From Begonia masoniana (taxonomy: Eukaryota > Streptophyta > Magnoliopsida > Cucurbitales > Begoniaceae), in NCBI GenBank assembly GCA_022432975.1, contig CM039508.1, positions 51,858,300 through 51,922,299 of the forward strand: a stretch of DNA of 64,000 bases, given 5' to 3'. Below, in pieces: positions 53,362-64,000 of this stretch. Below the pieces are notes generated by a model. That model saw nothing but the letters and a program-made list of their open reading frames with translations, was not told the origin of the DNA and searched no databases. Positions within the stretch are counted from its first letter, which is position 1; the number at the start of each line of letters is the position of its first letter. The position numbers and the translations under genes were made by a program.

Positions 53362-54940
53362 TTCTTACTGCAGAAGAAACACAAACAGAATTTAGATTTT
53401 GCCTCGGAAGAAATTAATCAATGTTTTTTGAAGTCTATAGCACCACAGAAACTAGATTAGCCAGAAAGCAAGAACTGCTACATTTACAACTGTTCAATAG
53501 GATAATGGACAAGCCACGGAATGTAATTCAACAAATTCTTTAAATAGTTACTCTTTTTTTTTCTTAGTTCACACTACCACATTCAAATATTTGTTCAAAA
53601 AAAGAGATGTGTCGTTTATAAATTAACCGATCAACCCTTTTTAACAATTCCATACCTAAGAATGAATCTTATAAAAATGTCTAATAGATATCAAACCAGC
53701 TGATTAAATAATAAATAGTTTAGTATTTTCTAAAAGATAGAAAAACTCCATACTGCCATACAAGTTGAAGTGAAGTCGCCTCAAATGGTCAGCGTTGAGT
53801 TATTGGAACTGAGATTTGAAAAATAAAACTTTCCACACCAAAAAAGGGTCGATAATGCTACTTTATCATCAGTACTCTTTATAGTGTTAAAAAAACCTCG
53901 CCCACCAATCGAGGTTCCACTTGTCATTCCAGAAAGCAAAATCAGGCAGCATAACACTTGGGTACCGCGCGTAAGATGCCTATGTATAATCTAAACTAAT
54001 AGGGCAGGTACGATGACTAAGCCAGTGAATAGATCCTCCAAAAACCACCTTATCTGACCTAATAGGGAAGGCCAAAGTAGAAGTCTCTAGCATCTTCTAG
54101 TGTTCGAGAAAATATGTACGCTCGACTTGAGGAGATCGTATTCCACAAAAATACTTATAATATTTCAAAATTTGACACTGAATTCCATAAACACAACGGG
54201 ATGGAGAAAAAAAATGAATAGTTCTTTGAAATAAAATGTAATCCAAACAACATGCAAGAAAACCAGCTGAAATTGAGCCCCCATGGAATCGTAGTTTAGT
54301 GATATTGAGCATACTCTGTTCCGTTTCCAGGAAAACTCAGGAGGAAAAGAGAAAAAAAAAAAAATTGTCAGATACCCAATTGCCCAAGTCTCCAAGACAA
54401 ACAATTTCGGAACCTGTTTTTATCGAAGAAAATACAAGAAATCAAACTCAAACCTCTCGTTTCTCTCCTCAATGGTCATCATCCAAACAGAGTATGAAAT
54501 CAAAACACAAATTCATTAAAAGAAAACAAATTAGGAGAGAATCAACGGGTAGAAACCGCAGCACCATGCAAAAAAAAAAAAAAAAAAAACTTGGGAACGC
54601 ACTAGATCAGGCAAGAAGCTCAGACGATTGATCACCAACGAACGCCCACAACAAGAGCTGAAAGAAAAAACAGGTAGGCAGCCAAACAATAGCGATAAAA
54701 CCAGATAAAATCGAGGAAACAAAGGCTACACTAGAAAAACCAAACAAAATAAGAAAAGAGGAAACGATGAAGAAGAAAGGAAAAAAAAAGAATACAAACT
54801 GATCGAGAGAAGTTCGAATCCTGAAACAAATTGCAGGAACAGAAAGATTTGAGAGCGGAAACCCACCAAAGAATGTGTGAGAACAGAGCTCAGTAGAAAG
54901 GAAAGAAGAACGATGAAGGAATTCGCATGTAATAGGAGTC
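53362..54940 (-). other. 5' leader region of the SPX-MFS gene, probably with a leader intron
   Basis: On the minus strand, TTCATCGTTCTTCTTTCC-type pyrimidine-rich leader text lies at about 54860-54920, followed by AT-rich DNA up to the ATG at 53361. The distance suggests at least one intron in the 5' untranslated region. Poly(A) runs at 54351-54364 and 54570-54590 and short open frames on either strand have no recognised domains. Confidence 0.45.
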
Positions 54941-54947
54941 ATATATA
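54941..54947 (-). promoter_or_regulatory. Candidate TATA box of the SPX-MFS gene
   Basis: TATATAT on the minus strand lies about 25-35 bp before a pyrimidine-rich leader start. The position relative to the ATG (about 1.6 kb) implies a leader intron. Confidence 0.4.
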
Positions 54948-55211
54948 GCAGTTTTAGGCGTAGAGCCAATTTATTCGATCATTATAATTTATAGCACTAA
55001 AAAACATCATAAATTTTAGGAAAACTGCAATTTTGGCCCAAACATTCCCATAATTTAAACTATGTTTTTTCATAAATTAATCCTACGGAATTTAAAATCG
55101 AGTTAGAATAGAAACGAAGATTTAAAGATAAGGTTTAAATATTTTATTAGATGAATAACACGATATACAAGTATTAGATTTCATGAATAAATTGACGTCA
55201 GAGTTCAAATT

Positions 55212-55589
55212 TGTAACGACCCCTTTTCCCGACAAGATATTGTCCGCCCTGGGGATTGGGCCGTAGCCCAATATCCTCTTCTCACGGCTTTGTTTGGCGA
55301 GGACTTTCCAGTCGGTCACCCAACCTGGTACTACTCTCGCCGAAGCACTTTTAACTTCGGAGTTCTTATGGAATTCGTTGTCAATTGTACTCCAAAACGC
55401 GTCTTGCTATCTTGGGAGGGTCTCTTTTACATATGTTTCATTTCCACATATTTCTTCAAACGATGTGGGATTGTGATAACCCCATTTTTACATCATGTCA
55501 CCTTCCGGTTCGCCCGCGCGGACGTACCGTCATCCGGGTTCCGATTCGTGCAGCCATCGTACATATACTTACACATCCGAGTCATCACA
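55212..55589 (-). mobile_element. Cassandra solo LTR
   Basis: In minus orientation the LTR starts TGTGATGACTCGGATG and ends GGGGTCGTTACA. AAATT flanks both sides (55207-55211 and 55590-55594). The 5S-like core lies at about 55295-55375 (on the plus strand GAGGACTTTCCAGTCGGTCA and CTTCGGAGTTCTTATGG). There is no primer-binding site or second LTR. The paralogous site near 63260 has no insertion. Confidence 0.88.
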
Positions 55590-56140
55590 AAATTGTTAAT
55601 AGTTAAAAGATGACGATTCGATTTGCTATTTAAATAATTTAAGATCTAATTATCTAAAATTTTATTTAAAACATAATTCAAAAACTTTAAACGTGATGGA
55701 TTTTTTTTATTTTTTTTACTTGAATAATTGATTGAGAAAAGCCAAATCCAATCCCGGTTCGTTAAATTGGGATTGGATGCGAACCGCTGGAGATTGATGC
55801 ATTTAGTGATAAGAAGTTATTTGGAAGTGCCTTACCATTTATCAGTAGGGTGTAGCCATCACCAAGATCTGTTCCAAGTTTTGTCACGTTTTTAATGTTT
55901 TCATAAACAATAATGGTTGAATTATTTTTACCAACTACATTTTATTGCTTCAAATAAGAACATTTATATGATATACTGATGATTTGTATATACGTCTACA
56001 TAAATTTAGAAGTCCTGATAAAAAATATACGTTAAATAAACTCTTTTGTTACCGTCGCAGATCTTAAAAAAAATTATGATTTTATTCATGACTTTTGTCA
56101 CATGGTGATTTTTTGACTCCGCCCAAATAGAATTTATGTA

Positions 56141-56416
56141 AGACCCTCCGGGCCAATCTTCTGGGATCCTCAGAGTTTTAACCCACCTCTGGCCCCAACT
56201 TAGCCCAAGTGGTACTTCTCACTTGTAGACTTGGGTACTAATCCCTGAGGTCTAGGGTTCGAGTAGGGAGGAAGGCAAAAACTCATTACAGGGAGGGAGA
56301 AGTTCGTAAGTGAGACCACCCATGCTCCGCGAATTCTCAGAGGCTATGGCCCGGTTGGGGTCGGAGGTGGGTTAAAACTCCGCAGATCACAAAAGGTTGG
56401 GCCGGAGGGTCTTGCA
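56141..56416. mobile_element. Fold-back element with tRNA-like internal promoter boxes
   Basis: Inverted termini of about 60 bp: the left arm starts AGACCCTCCGGGCCAA and includes AGTTTTAACCCACCTC. The right arm is its approximate reverse complement, ending GGCCGGAGGGTCTTGCA. ATGTA lies on both sides (56136-56140 and 56417-56421), and the unoccupied site is visible at about 63608-63625. Between the arms are TAGCCCAAGTGGT (56201), fitting a pol III box A, and GGGTTCGAGTAG (about 56256), fitting box B, with about 45 nt between. It is therefore a small non-coding element combining fold-back ends with a tRNA-like core. Confidence 0.75.
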
Positions 56417-57282
56417 ATGTACGTAGTTGAGTTTTAAATAATTATTTTTTAATAAATTTGTCCAATATCTTCAACTAGTATTGTTTTAATTTTTGTTTAA
56501 TTAGAATAATTATTTAAATCAAAACAAACATGACCACGTTGGATCCAATCCAATTTGAATACAAAATTAGAAATATCAAATATAATATATGGTCATTGGA
56601 AACATTAAAAAATATTTTTAAAGAGTCGAAGATCTTCCACTTTTATACGTGACATTTTTGGATCTAAGACTTTATGTTAAAAAAAAATTAAATGAATATT
56701 TAAATTAGGAATATGATAAAAGCATCCAGAGAGGGACGTGACATGTGATGAAACATTTCAGGGTGAATAAAAAGACAAAATACCAATTATGCCTCTTTGA
56801 ATAAAAACACTATTAATTAGTTGTGTAGTGAATTAAAAGGCGTGCTATACTATAGCCTAGGAAATCACTAGTCATAGAACATGACTTATCTTATGCGTTA
56901 GATTTTGTTGACCCTAATATATTTCTACTTTATTTGAAAATTGACCATACAATAAGTGTGATTAAAAAAAAATTAATCATGGCCCTTGGATGGTTCATGT
57001 ATTATGGACTGCGACAAGAACCCTATTTAATTTTTTTGGTAAATATTTCCATATAAATCTATATATTAATTATTCTCTTTTTCTATTTTTAGGTTATATT
57101 TTTACTTTGACTAATATTAGATTTATCAGGTAAAGTGACACAAGTCATGGGTCTTGATCACATATCAAATAATAGTGTAATTTTCATGTATGTGCGACAA
57201 AGTTTGATTTGATAGCAAAGTCTTATTAATAGCAACTTGGATCATTTATTAACATGGGTTAAGATTGAGATTTGGTTGATGA

Positions 57283-57470
57283 ATAAATTAAGAATAATGA
57301 TATGTTTATCTTTTTAAAATACTCGTTGACGTGTCAAATAATGATTTATATAATTAATGTAATAAATTATAAATATTTTATTTATTATATTAATTGCACT
57401 AATCATTGTTTGACACGTCATCAGTATTTTAATATGGTAGAATAAGAGAATAAACGTATCATTACTCATA
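57283..57470. mobile_element. Fold-back MITE, copy in duplication unit 1
   Basis: The left arm AATAATGATATGTTTATC through GTTGACGTGTCAAATAATG pairs with the right arm CATTGTTTGACACGTCATCA through AATAAACGTATCATTACT. The centre is AT-rich. It shares the TGACACGTCA arm core with the element at 11.3 kb. Confidence 0.65.
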
Positions 57471-57553
57471 AATTAATGAAATAAGTGGACCATTTTATTC
57501 TACTTATAATTAGTTATTTTATCATCACGTGGAAATGTTAGAATTTAGAATCA

Positions 57554-57960
57554 TGTTATAACGATCCCTTTTTTTCAGTAAGATATTGTCTGTTATGGGG
57601 ATTGAGTCGTAATCTAATATCCTCCCCTCACGGTTTTATTTGGCGAGGTCTTCTCAATCGGTCATCCAACATGGTACTGCTCTCACCGGAGCACTTTTAA
57701 CTTCAGAGTTCTTATGGAATCTGTTACCAATTGTGTTTCAAAATGCATCTTACTATCTTGGTAAAGTTTCCTTACATATGTTTCATTTTCATATACCTCT
57801 CCAAGCTATGTGGGCTTGTAACGATCCTTTTTTACTACCCGGAATTTACCTATACTAGAGTCTGAAATTTACCTACACTTGACTTAGGTCTCAAGTTTTA
57901 CCTCACACCCTAAAATTTGTCCTCAAGTCGTACTCATACATACATATTCGGATCATCACA
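57554..57960 (-). mobile_element. Cassandra-like solo LTR, copy in duplication unit 1
   Basis: In minus orientation it starts TGTGATGATCCG and ends with GGGATCGTTATA-type sequence. The 5S-like part at about 57640-57725 has GGTCATCCAACATGGTACTG and GGAGCACTTTTAACTTCAGA on the plus strand. CATGT near both ends (57552-57556 and 57959-57963) may be the target duplication, in which case the ends are slightly shorter. A 72-codon open frame crossing it is not a gene. Confidence 0.8.
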
Positions 57961-58247
57961 TGTGTACAGCACCAAAACTGCCTGGACATTTATAATGTTC
58001 ATATTGACATGGAAACATACCAACAATATGATGTGACATTTATCTTGTAATTGGTGGTAAGAGAGAGAGAGAGGGGGTCCATCATGATCTACACAAATCT
58101 GGAGGAGAGCGATTGACAATGGACGGTGATGGATGAAGGGGTTTATGGGGACAGATTAAACAAAACAGACAAGCAAATGATGATGAAGCCTTCCCTCCAA
58201 AGTTAACGTGGACATATGCACAAAAAAAAAACATTTTTCAAAAATAA

Positions 58248-58271
58248 AAATTGCGTTTGCCCGGGAGTCGA
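58248..58271 (-). pseudogene. Truncated tRNA-Gly at the duplication junction
   Basis: Only the 3' part of the tRNA (acceptor strand and part of the T arm, GCGTTTGCCCGGGAGTCGA on the plus strand, with one extra C) is present before the sequence switches to the start of duplication unit 2. Confidence 0.85.
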
Positions 58272-58811
58272 ATGTGAAGAAACATTTCAGGATGAATAAA
58301 AGGACAAAATACCAATTATGCCTCTTTGAATAAAAACACTATTAATTAGTTGTGTAGTGAATTAAAAGGCGTGCTATACTATAGCCTAGGAAATCACTGG
58401 TCATAGAACATGACTTATCTTATGTGTTAGATTTTGTTGACCCTAATATATTTCTACTTTATTTGAAAATTGACCATACAATAAGTGTGATTAAAAAATA
58501 ATAATAATCATGGCCCTTGGATGGTTCTTGTATTATGGACTGCGACAAGAACCCTATTTAATTTTTTTGGTAAATATTTCCATATAAATCTATATATTAA
58601 TTATTCTCTTTTCTATTTTTAGGTTATATTTTTACTTTGACTGATATTAGATTTATCAGGTAAAGTGACACAAGTCATGGGTCTTGATCACATATCAAAT
58701 AATAGTGTAATTTTCATGTATGTGCGACAAAGTTTGATTTGATAGCAAAGTCTTATTAATAGCAACTTGGATCATTTATTAACATGGGTTAAGATTGAGA
58801 TTTGGTTGATG

Positions 58812-58999
58812 AATAAATTAAGAATAATAATATGTTTATATTTTTAAAATACTCGTTGATGTGTCAAATAATGATTTATATAATTAATATAATAAATTAT
58901 AAATATTTTATTTATTATATCAATTGCACTAATCATTGTTTGGCACGTCATCAGTATTTTAATATGGTAGAATAAGAGGATAAACTTATCATTACTCAT
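58812..58999. mobile_element. Fold-back MITE, copy in duplication unit 2
   Basis: Same structure as the element 1,529 bp to the left, with a few substitutions, for example GGCACGTCA for GACACGTCA in the right arm. Confidence 0.65.
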
Positions 59000-59082
59000 A
59001 AATTAATGAAATAAGTGGACCATTTTATTCTACTTATAATTAGTTATTTTATCATCACGTGGAAATGTTAGAATTTAGAATC

Positions 59083-59490
59083 ATGTTATAACGATCCCTT
59101 TTTTTCAGTAAGATATTGTCTGTTATGGGGATTGAGTCGTAATCTAATATCCTCCCCTCACGGTTTTATTTGGCGAGGTCTTCTCAATCGGTCATCCAAC
59201 ATGGTACTGCTCTCACCGGAGCACTTTTAACTTCAGAGTTCTTATGGAATCTGTTACCAATTGTGTTTCAAAATGCATCTTACTATCTTGGTAAAGTTTC
59301 CTTACATATGTTTCATTTTCATATACCTCTCCAAGCTATGTGGGCTTGTAACGATCCTTTTTTACTACCCGGAATTTACCTATACTAGAGTCTGAAATTT
59401 ACCTACACTTGACTTAGGTCTCAAGTTTTACCTCACACCCTAAAATTTGTCCTCAAGTCGTACTCATACATACATATTCGGATCATCACA
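59083..59490 (-). mobile_element. Cassandra-like solo LTR, copy in duplication unit 2
   Basis: Almost identical to the LTR in unit 1 at an offset of about 1,529 bp, including the 5S-like segment at about 59170-59255. It arose by the tandem duplication and is not an independent insertion. Confidence 0.8.
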
Positions 59491-59781
59491 TGTGTACAGC
59501 ACCAAAACTGCCTGGACATTTATAATGTATCATATTGACATGGAAACATACCAACAATATGATGTGACATTTATCTTGTAATTGGTGGTAAGAGAGAGAG
59601 AGAGGGGTCCATCATGATCTACACAAATCTGGAGGAGAGCGATTGACAAATGGACGGTGATGGATGAAGGGGTTTATGGGGACAGATTAAACAAAACAGA
59701 CAAGCAAATGATGATGAAGCCTTTCCTCCAAAGTGAACGTGGACATTATGCACAAAAAAACATTTTTCAAAAATTAAAAAT

Positions 59782-59853
59782 TGCGTTTGCCGGGAGTCGA
59801 ACCCGGGTCTATTGCTTGGAAGGCAATTATCCTAACCGTTGGACTACAAACGC
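59782..59853 (-). tRNA. trnG-UCC: tRNA-Gly (anticodon UCC)
   Basis: On the minus strand a complete cloverleaf can be drawn: acceptor GCGTTTG pairing with CAAACGC, D arm TAGTCCAACGGTTAGGA (box A), anticodon arm TTGCCTTCCAAGCAA with TCC in the loop, and T arm CCGGGTTCGACTCCCGG (box B), with discriminator A. There is no intron. A run of T follows the 3' end on the minus strand (ATTTTTAATTTTT), suiting pol III termination. It closely matches plant nuclear tRNA-Gly(UCC). Confidence 0.95.
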
Positions 59854-60483
59854 CTTACGAGTGAGAGAGATCAATTAAACATATTGATTCCTTTACGACG
59901 CTTAATGGTGGCACTCTTTTCGCCATTTCTTTTCCAGAAGCTTTTCTCCATAATATATTTATACGTTATATATTATAGTAAATTATGTAGAAGTAATATA
60001 TATATATATATGTATAAGAATTTTTAGTATTATTTATAAATAATTATTGTAAAATTAATAGTTATCATTTGATTAAATTAGGATAGTTTTTCAATAAAGT
60101 TTTAGCACTTTGTATTATTTTTTATTTTGTCATTAAGAATCTACAAGCCAAATAATGAGATATTTCATTGATGTTTTTTGTTCTAGCAAAACTATAATTT
60201 TGCTTTTCTTTTTAATTCATAAGTTATCTTTCTTTGTTGTGAATTTATTTTTTGTCTAAAGTTTATATTTTAGTTATCATAGTTGTGTATAATTCAATGT
60301 ACCAATTTACTTTAAACTGTTTCAGCAATGAGAATTTCGCCAATTACACAAGACGTACAAGTACTGTTATCATACAAAAGTAGTTAAGATGCTCTGATTC
60401 ATAATTGTTTTGATGATTAATTCATGTCACTGTATTTCAAAATTATATTACATGGAGTTTATACATCACTCGTTCATTAGTTG

Positions 60484-61019
60484 AAATAGCGTATTTAACT
60501 ATTTATATATGTTATAATTATGTTATTAATGATCAAATAATACTTAAATTCAAGTCGAGATAGAATTTAATTATTAAAAAATTAAAAAAATATCATTTAA
60601 TCAATTATCTGAAATAACAAAAACCAAATCTACTGGATCTCAAAGTATATTATTCTGTTGCATAATGAGATTTGAATTGATAGAATCTTAACAAATAATC
60701 AAATTTAATTTTAAACTCACTCAACAACCTGTTTTAATTGGATTTTATTTTAAATAACGTATTTAACTATTTATATATGTTATAATTATTTTATTGATGA
60801 TCAAATAATACATAAATTCACGTCGATATAAAATTAAATTATTAAAAAATTAAGAAAATATCATTTAATTAATTATCTGAAATAACAAAAATCAAATTTA
60901 CTAGATTTTAAAGTATATTATTCTGTTGCAGAATAAGATTTGAACAGATAGAATCTTAACCGATATTCAGATTGAATTTTAAACCCACTTAACAACCAAT
61001 TTTACTTTGGATTTTATTT
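60484..61019. repeat. Tandem duplication of about 268 bp just upstream of STP
   Basis: Copy 1 (60484-60751) and copy 2 (60752-61019) both contain CGTATTTAACTATTTATATA and ACTTTGAGATC or equivalent, ending near GGATTTTATTTTAAATA. They differ at perhaps one base in ten, so the duplication is older than the 1,529-bp one. Copy 2 ends about 77 bp before the STP start codon, so both copies lie in the promoter/leader region. Confidence 0.85.
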
Positions 61020-61096
61020 TAAATACTGTCATAGTTTCTATTTGCTCTCTCCGTCTTCTTATTCTTATTATTCTTCTTTCTAGTCTGACAGTCAAG

Positions 61097-62906
61097 ATGG
61101 CCGGCGGAGGTATTGAGAAAGGCAATGGGAGAGCCTACCCTGGCAAACTCAATTTTAGGGTTTTTATGACATGCGTTGTGGCAGCAATGGGTGGTCTTAT
61201 TTTCGGCTATGATCTTGGTATTTCAGGTAATCGTTATGTCTGCTTTTTTCTTCTGTTTTTATGTTCTTGATGAACTTTTATGTTTTTTGATGGGTAAGTT
61301 TGAAATATGTGTTTGATTTGATTTTATGTTTTAATATTGCAGGTGGAGTGACGTCCATGGATTCGTTCCTGAAACAATTCTTTCCAGCAGTTTACGAGAA
61401 GGAGAGCTCTATTCGTCCTTCTGATAATCAGTACTGCAAGTTCAACAGCCAAACCCTAACCCTTTTTACTTCGTCTCTTTATTTGGCTGCTCTAGTATCC
61501 TCCATCGTCTCGTCTGTTATCACTCGTGCTTTTGGAAGACGAACCACCATGCTTATGGGTGGAATTCTCTTCTGCGTTGGAGCTATTTTCAACGGGTTTG
61601 CCCAGCGAGTTTGGATGCTCATCGTCGGTCGAATGTTCCTCGGTTTCGGGATTGGATGCGCCAACCAAGTATGCAATTGTTTCTAACGATTGTTTGAAGT
61701 TGTTATCATCATTGTTTTCTAAATTATTAAAAATCGTGTTTTTTCGATGTAGTCTGTGCCGATTTACGTCTCCGAGATGGCTCCTTACAAAGTCCGAGGA
61801 GCATTGAACATGATGTTTCAATTGACGATTACAATTGGAATTTTGATTGCTAATCTGCTCAACTATTTCTTCGCCAAGATTGAAGGTGGTTGGGGATGGA
61901 GATTGAGCTTAGGAGGAGCAGTGGTTCCGGCCATAATAATCATCATCGGCTCCATCTTCCTCCCCGACACTCCCAACTCCATGATCGAACGTGGTAAATT
62001 TGACGAGGCGAAGGCTCAACTCCTTAAGCTCCGAGGAGTTCCCAATGTGGATATGGAGTTTGAAGATCTCGTGGCAGCAAGTGAAGCTTCAAAGCTGGTG
62101 AAGCATCCATGGCGGACGTTGTTGTCCAGAAAATACAGGCCTCAGCTCGTGTTTGCTGTGGGCATTCCTTTCTTTCAGCAGTTTACAGGCATGAATGTCA
62201 TCACCTTTTACGCGCCAGTGCTGTTCAAAACCATCGGATTTGGAACCAACGCTTCTCTCATGTCTTCTGTCATCACCGGCGCCGTCAATTCTCTTGCTAC
62301 CTTCGTCTCGATCTTTTCCGTTGATTTGGTCGGAAGAAGATTCCTTTTCATGGAGGGTGGCGCCCAGATGTTCTTCTCTCAGGTATGATGCTTAATCTTT
62401 ATTAATATTTTCAATTTCTTGTTTTTGATAATGTCTTTTTTGTTTTGTCTAAGGTTATCATAACGATCGGCATTGCCTACAAATTCGGCCTCAATGGAAA
62501 CCCGGGCGAGCTTCCAGAATGGTACGCCTATGGAATCGTCTTCTTCATCTGTGTTTACGTAGCTGCATTTGCATGGTCGTGGGGCCCACTCGGATGGTTG
62601 GTTCCGAGTGAGATTTTTCCGTTGGAAGTCCGGTCGGCGGCTCAGAGTATCAACGTCTCCGTCAACATGGTATGCACTTTTTGCATAGCTCAAGTGTTTA
62701 CGGCCATGCTCTGCCATATGAGATTTGGCTTGTTCATCTTCTTCGCCGTGTTTGTGCTGATCATGAGCTACTTCATTTACAAACTGTTGCCGGAGACGAA
62801 GGGAGTTCCGATTGAAGAAATGGCTATCGTTTGGCAGAAACACCCATACTGGAGTAAGTATGTGGAGAAAGAAGCTGTTGCAGACCAAGTTCAGCAGAAT
62901 GCCTGA
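61097..62906 (+). CDS. STP: Sugar transport protein (STP family hexose/H+ symporter), four exons
   Basis: Exons are 61097-61226, 61343-61668, 61753-62382 and 62454-62906. They total 512 residues with correct phase at all junctions, a usual length for STPs. The start [18 protein letters not shown] fits the family. Visible marks are [20 protein letters not shown] at the first membrane segment, the Cys of the extracellular lid (NQYCKFNSQ), [50 protein letters not shown] (the PESPR-like motif), [49 protein letters not shown] and [12 protein letters not shown]. Twelve membrane helices are expected in the plasma membrane, importing glucose or other monosaccharides with protons. Closest subgroup was not resolved. 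Confidence 0.93.
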
Positions 62907-62999
62907 AAAGTTTTCTTTGTCAAAGTAAAACATCAGTTGATATGCTATTTTAGATTTCATCAACTTATTTTTTAGTGTTGGGTTTTAATTGTTTTATTA

Positions 63000-63860
63000 A
63001 AACGAATCTAAAAGACCCAATTTATTCGATCATTATAGGACCAAAAAACATCATAAATTTTAGGAAAACTGTAATTTTGGCCCAAACATTCCCATAATTT
63101 AAACTATTTTTTTTCATAAATTCATCATATGTTGAACCTCCGTATCGACGAATTCAAAATCGAGTTAGAATTCAAATGAAGATTTAAAAATAAGGTTAAA
63201 ATTACTTATTAAATGAATAACATAGTATACAAGTATTAGATTTCATGAATAAATTGACATCAAAGTTTAAATAATTTAAGATCTAATTACCCAAAGATAT
63301 TTGGCTTGAATAATTGATTAAGAAAAGCCAAATCCAATATCGGTTCGGTTAAATTGGGATTGGATACGAACCGCCGGAGATCTGTTCCAAGATTTGTCAC
63401 GTTTTTAATGTTTTCATAAACAATAATGGTTGAATTATTTTTATCAACTACATTTTATTGCTTCAGATAAGAACATTTACTTAGGCATAAACCACAAACA
63501 TAAAAATAGGAAAACGAAGAAATATAAACTCATTTGTTACCGTGGTGGCAGATCTTAAAGAAAATTTTATAATTTTATTCATGACTTTTTTACTCTGCCC
63601 AAATAGAATTTACGTAGTTGAGTTTTAAATAAATATTTTTTAATAAATTTGTCCAATATCTTCAACTGGTATTGTTTTAATTTTTGTTTTATTAGAATAA
63701 TTATTTAAATCAAAACAAACATAACCACGATGGATCTATTCCAATTTGAATACAAAATTAGAAATTAGATGGTAGAAATAAAAAGTTAAAAATATCAAAT
63801 ACAATATATGGTCATACGAAACATTAAAAATATTTCTTATGAAATAAAAGAGTCGACGAT
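63000..63860. repeat. Segmental repeat paired with 54960-56650
   Basis: Same-orientation paralogue of the block at 55-56.6 kb (shared CCCAAACATTCCCATAATTT, CAAATCCAAT(A/C)(T/C)CGGTTCG, AATAATGGTTGAATTATTTT). It lacks the Cassandra LTR and the fold-back element, and so acts as the empty-site copy. Confidence 0.85.
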
Positions 63861-63863
63861 CTT

Positions 63864-64000
63864 AGAGGTGGGCACGATTTGGTTCGGTCCGGTCCCGAGA
63901 CCAGACTGAAATCGGCCCGAGGTCTTCGAATTTTTGTTCCCGAATACCAGAACCGGTCCGGTTCCTCCTACCCTATTTTTTTAATTTTTTTTAAACATAA
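63864..64000. mobile_element. Left end of a hAT-like element running off the window
   Basis: It starts TAGAGGTGGGCACGATTTGG and is followed by GGTTCGGTCCGGTCCCGAG and AACCGGTCCGGTTCC, the same GC-rich terminal style as the other hAT ends. The rest lies beyond the window. Confidence 0.6.

Larger units (their letters stand above)
54960..56650. repeat. Segmental repeat paired with 63000-63860
   Basis: Beginning with CCAATTTATTCGATCATTAT and CATCATAAATTTTAGGAAAA, this block matches 63005-63860 in the same orientation over most of its non-inserted length. Differences are point changes, the Cassandra LTR (55212-55589), the fold-back element (56141-56416) and some small gaps. The 63-kb copy lacks both insertions. 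Confidence 0.85.
56743..59800. repeat. Tandem duplication of 1,529 bp
   Basis: Copy 1 is 56743-58271 and copy 2 is 58272-59800. Both start ATGTGA(T/A)GAAACATTTCAGG and differ by a few substitutions and small indels. The junction at 58271/58272 joins the tRNA-Gly sequence GGGAGTCGA directly to the start of the unit. Each copy holds one Cassandra-type LTR and one fold-back MITE; only copy 2 runs on into a whole tRNA gene. Confidence 0.93.

Noticed and set aside
54299..54969. Open frames on both strands in the SPX-MFS leader region
   Set aside because: Short, low complexity near poly(A) runs, no domains; best explained as leader and leader-intron DNA.
57640..59388. Two identical 72-codon open frames
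   Set aside because: They cross the Cassandra-like LTR antisense to its 5S-like segment and are copies made by the tandem duplication.
62379..62963. 194-codon minus-strand open frame over the STP gene
   Set aside because: Antisense to a well-supported exon and intron of STP; no recognisable domain.

Overview
The window is nuclear DNA from a flowering plant, a eudicot and probably a rosid. The evidence is AT-rich non-coding DNA, GT-AG introns in plant-specific gene families (TALE/KNOX, TCP, SPX-MFS, STP, cucumisin-type subtilases, HOTHEAD-type GMC oxidoreductases), a plant tRNA-Gly, and several plant retroelement types including Cassandra with its 5S rRNA-like LTR. The two cucumisin-like subtilases would suit a cucurbit, but that is a weak hint. 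No viral, bacterial, CRISPR or organellar DNA was recognised.

Genes, left to right. A KNAT7-type class II KNOX gene (1921-5926, +, five exons) carries a TRIM-like retroelement with a roughly 505-bp A/C tract in its second intron. A complete hAT element (8809-10899) follows. Two tandem ten-exon subtilase genes lie on the minus strand. Copy A (12230-15729) is open, but its C-terminus runs into a hAT end. Copy B (19057-25548) has two frame breaks and a complete Cassandra TRIM inside a 3.3-kb intron. A deleted hAT (about 17231-18661) sits between them. A 336-bp SMART-type mini LTR element (26675-27010) and a 360-bp tandem duplication precede a single-exon class I TCP gene (30713-31870, -).

From 32.7 to 43 kb the window is mostly retroelement debris: a decayed copia element that seems to have swapped most of its pol for host-like sequence, a 2.2-kb solo LTR nested in its 3' LTR, a coiled-coil gene fragment, a GC-rich inverted-repeat zone, and remains of other LTR elements.

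From 43.8 to 55 kb lie a HOTHEAD-like GMC oxidoreductase (43809-47480, -; one probable 1-bp deletion) and an SPX-MFS vacuolar phosphate transporter of the PHT5 type (48406-53361, -; it lacks about 26 residues at the end of the SPX region). The right end holds a Cassandra solo LTR, a fold-back element with a tRNA-like core, a 1,529-bp tandem duplication whose breakpoint lies inside a tRNA-Gly gene, the intact tRNA-Gly(UCC), and a four-exon STP hexose/H+ symporter (61097-62906, +). A block downstream of STP is a paralogue of the 55-56.7 kb region and serves as an empty-site reference for two insertions.

The genes do not form a pathway. KNAT7 and TCP are regulators; STP and PHT5 move sugar and phosphate; the subtilases and the GMC protein are secreted-type enzymes. 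Splice sites were placed by eye from GT/AG signals, phase arithmetic and remembered family sequence, and were not computed.
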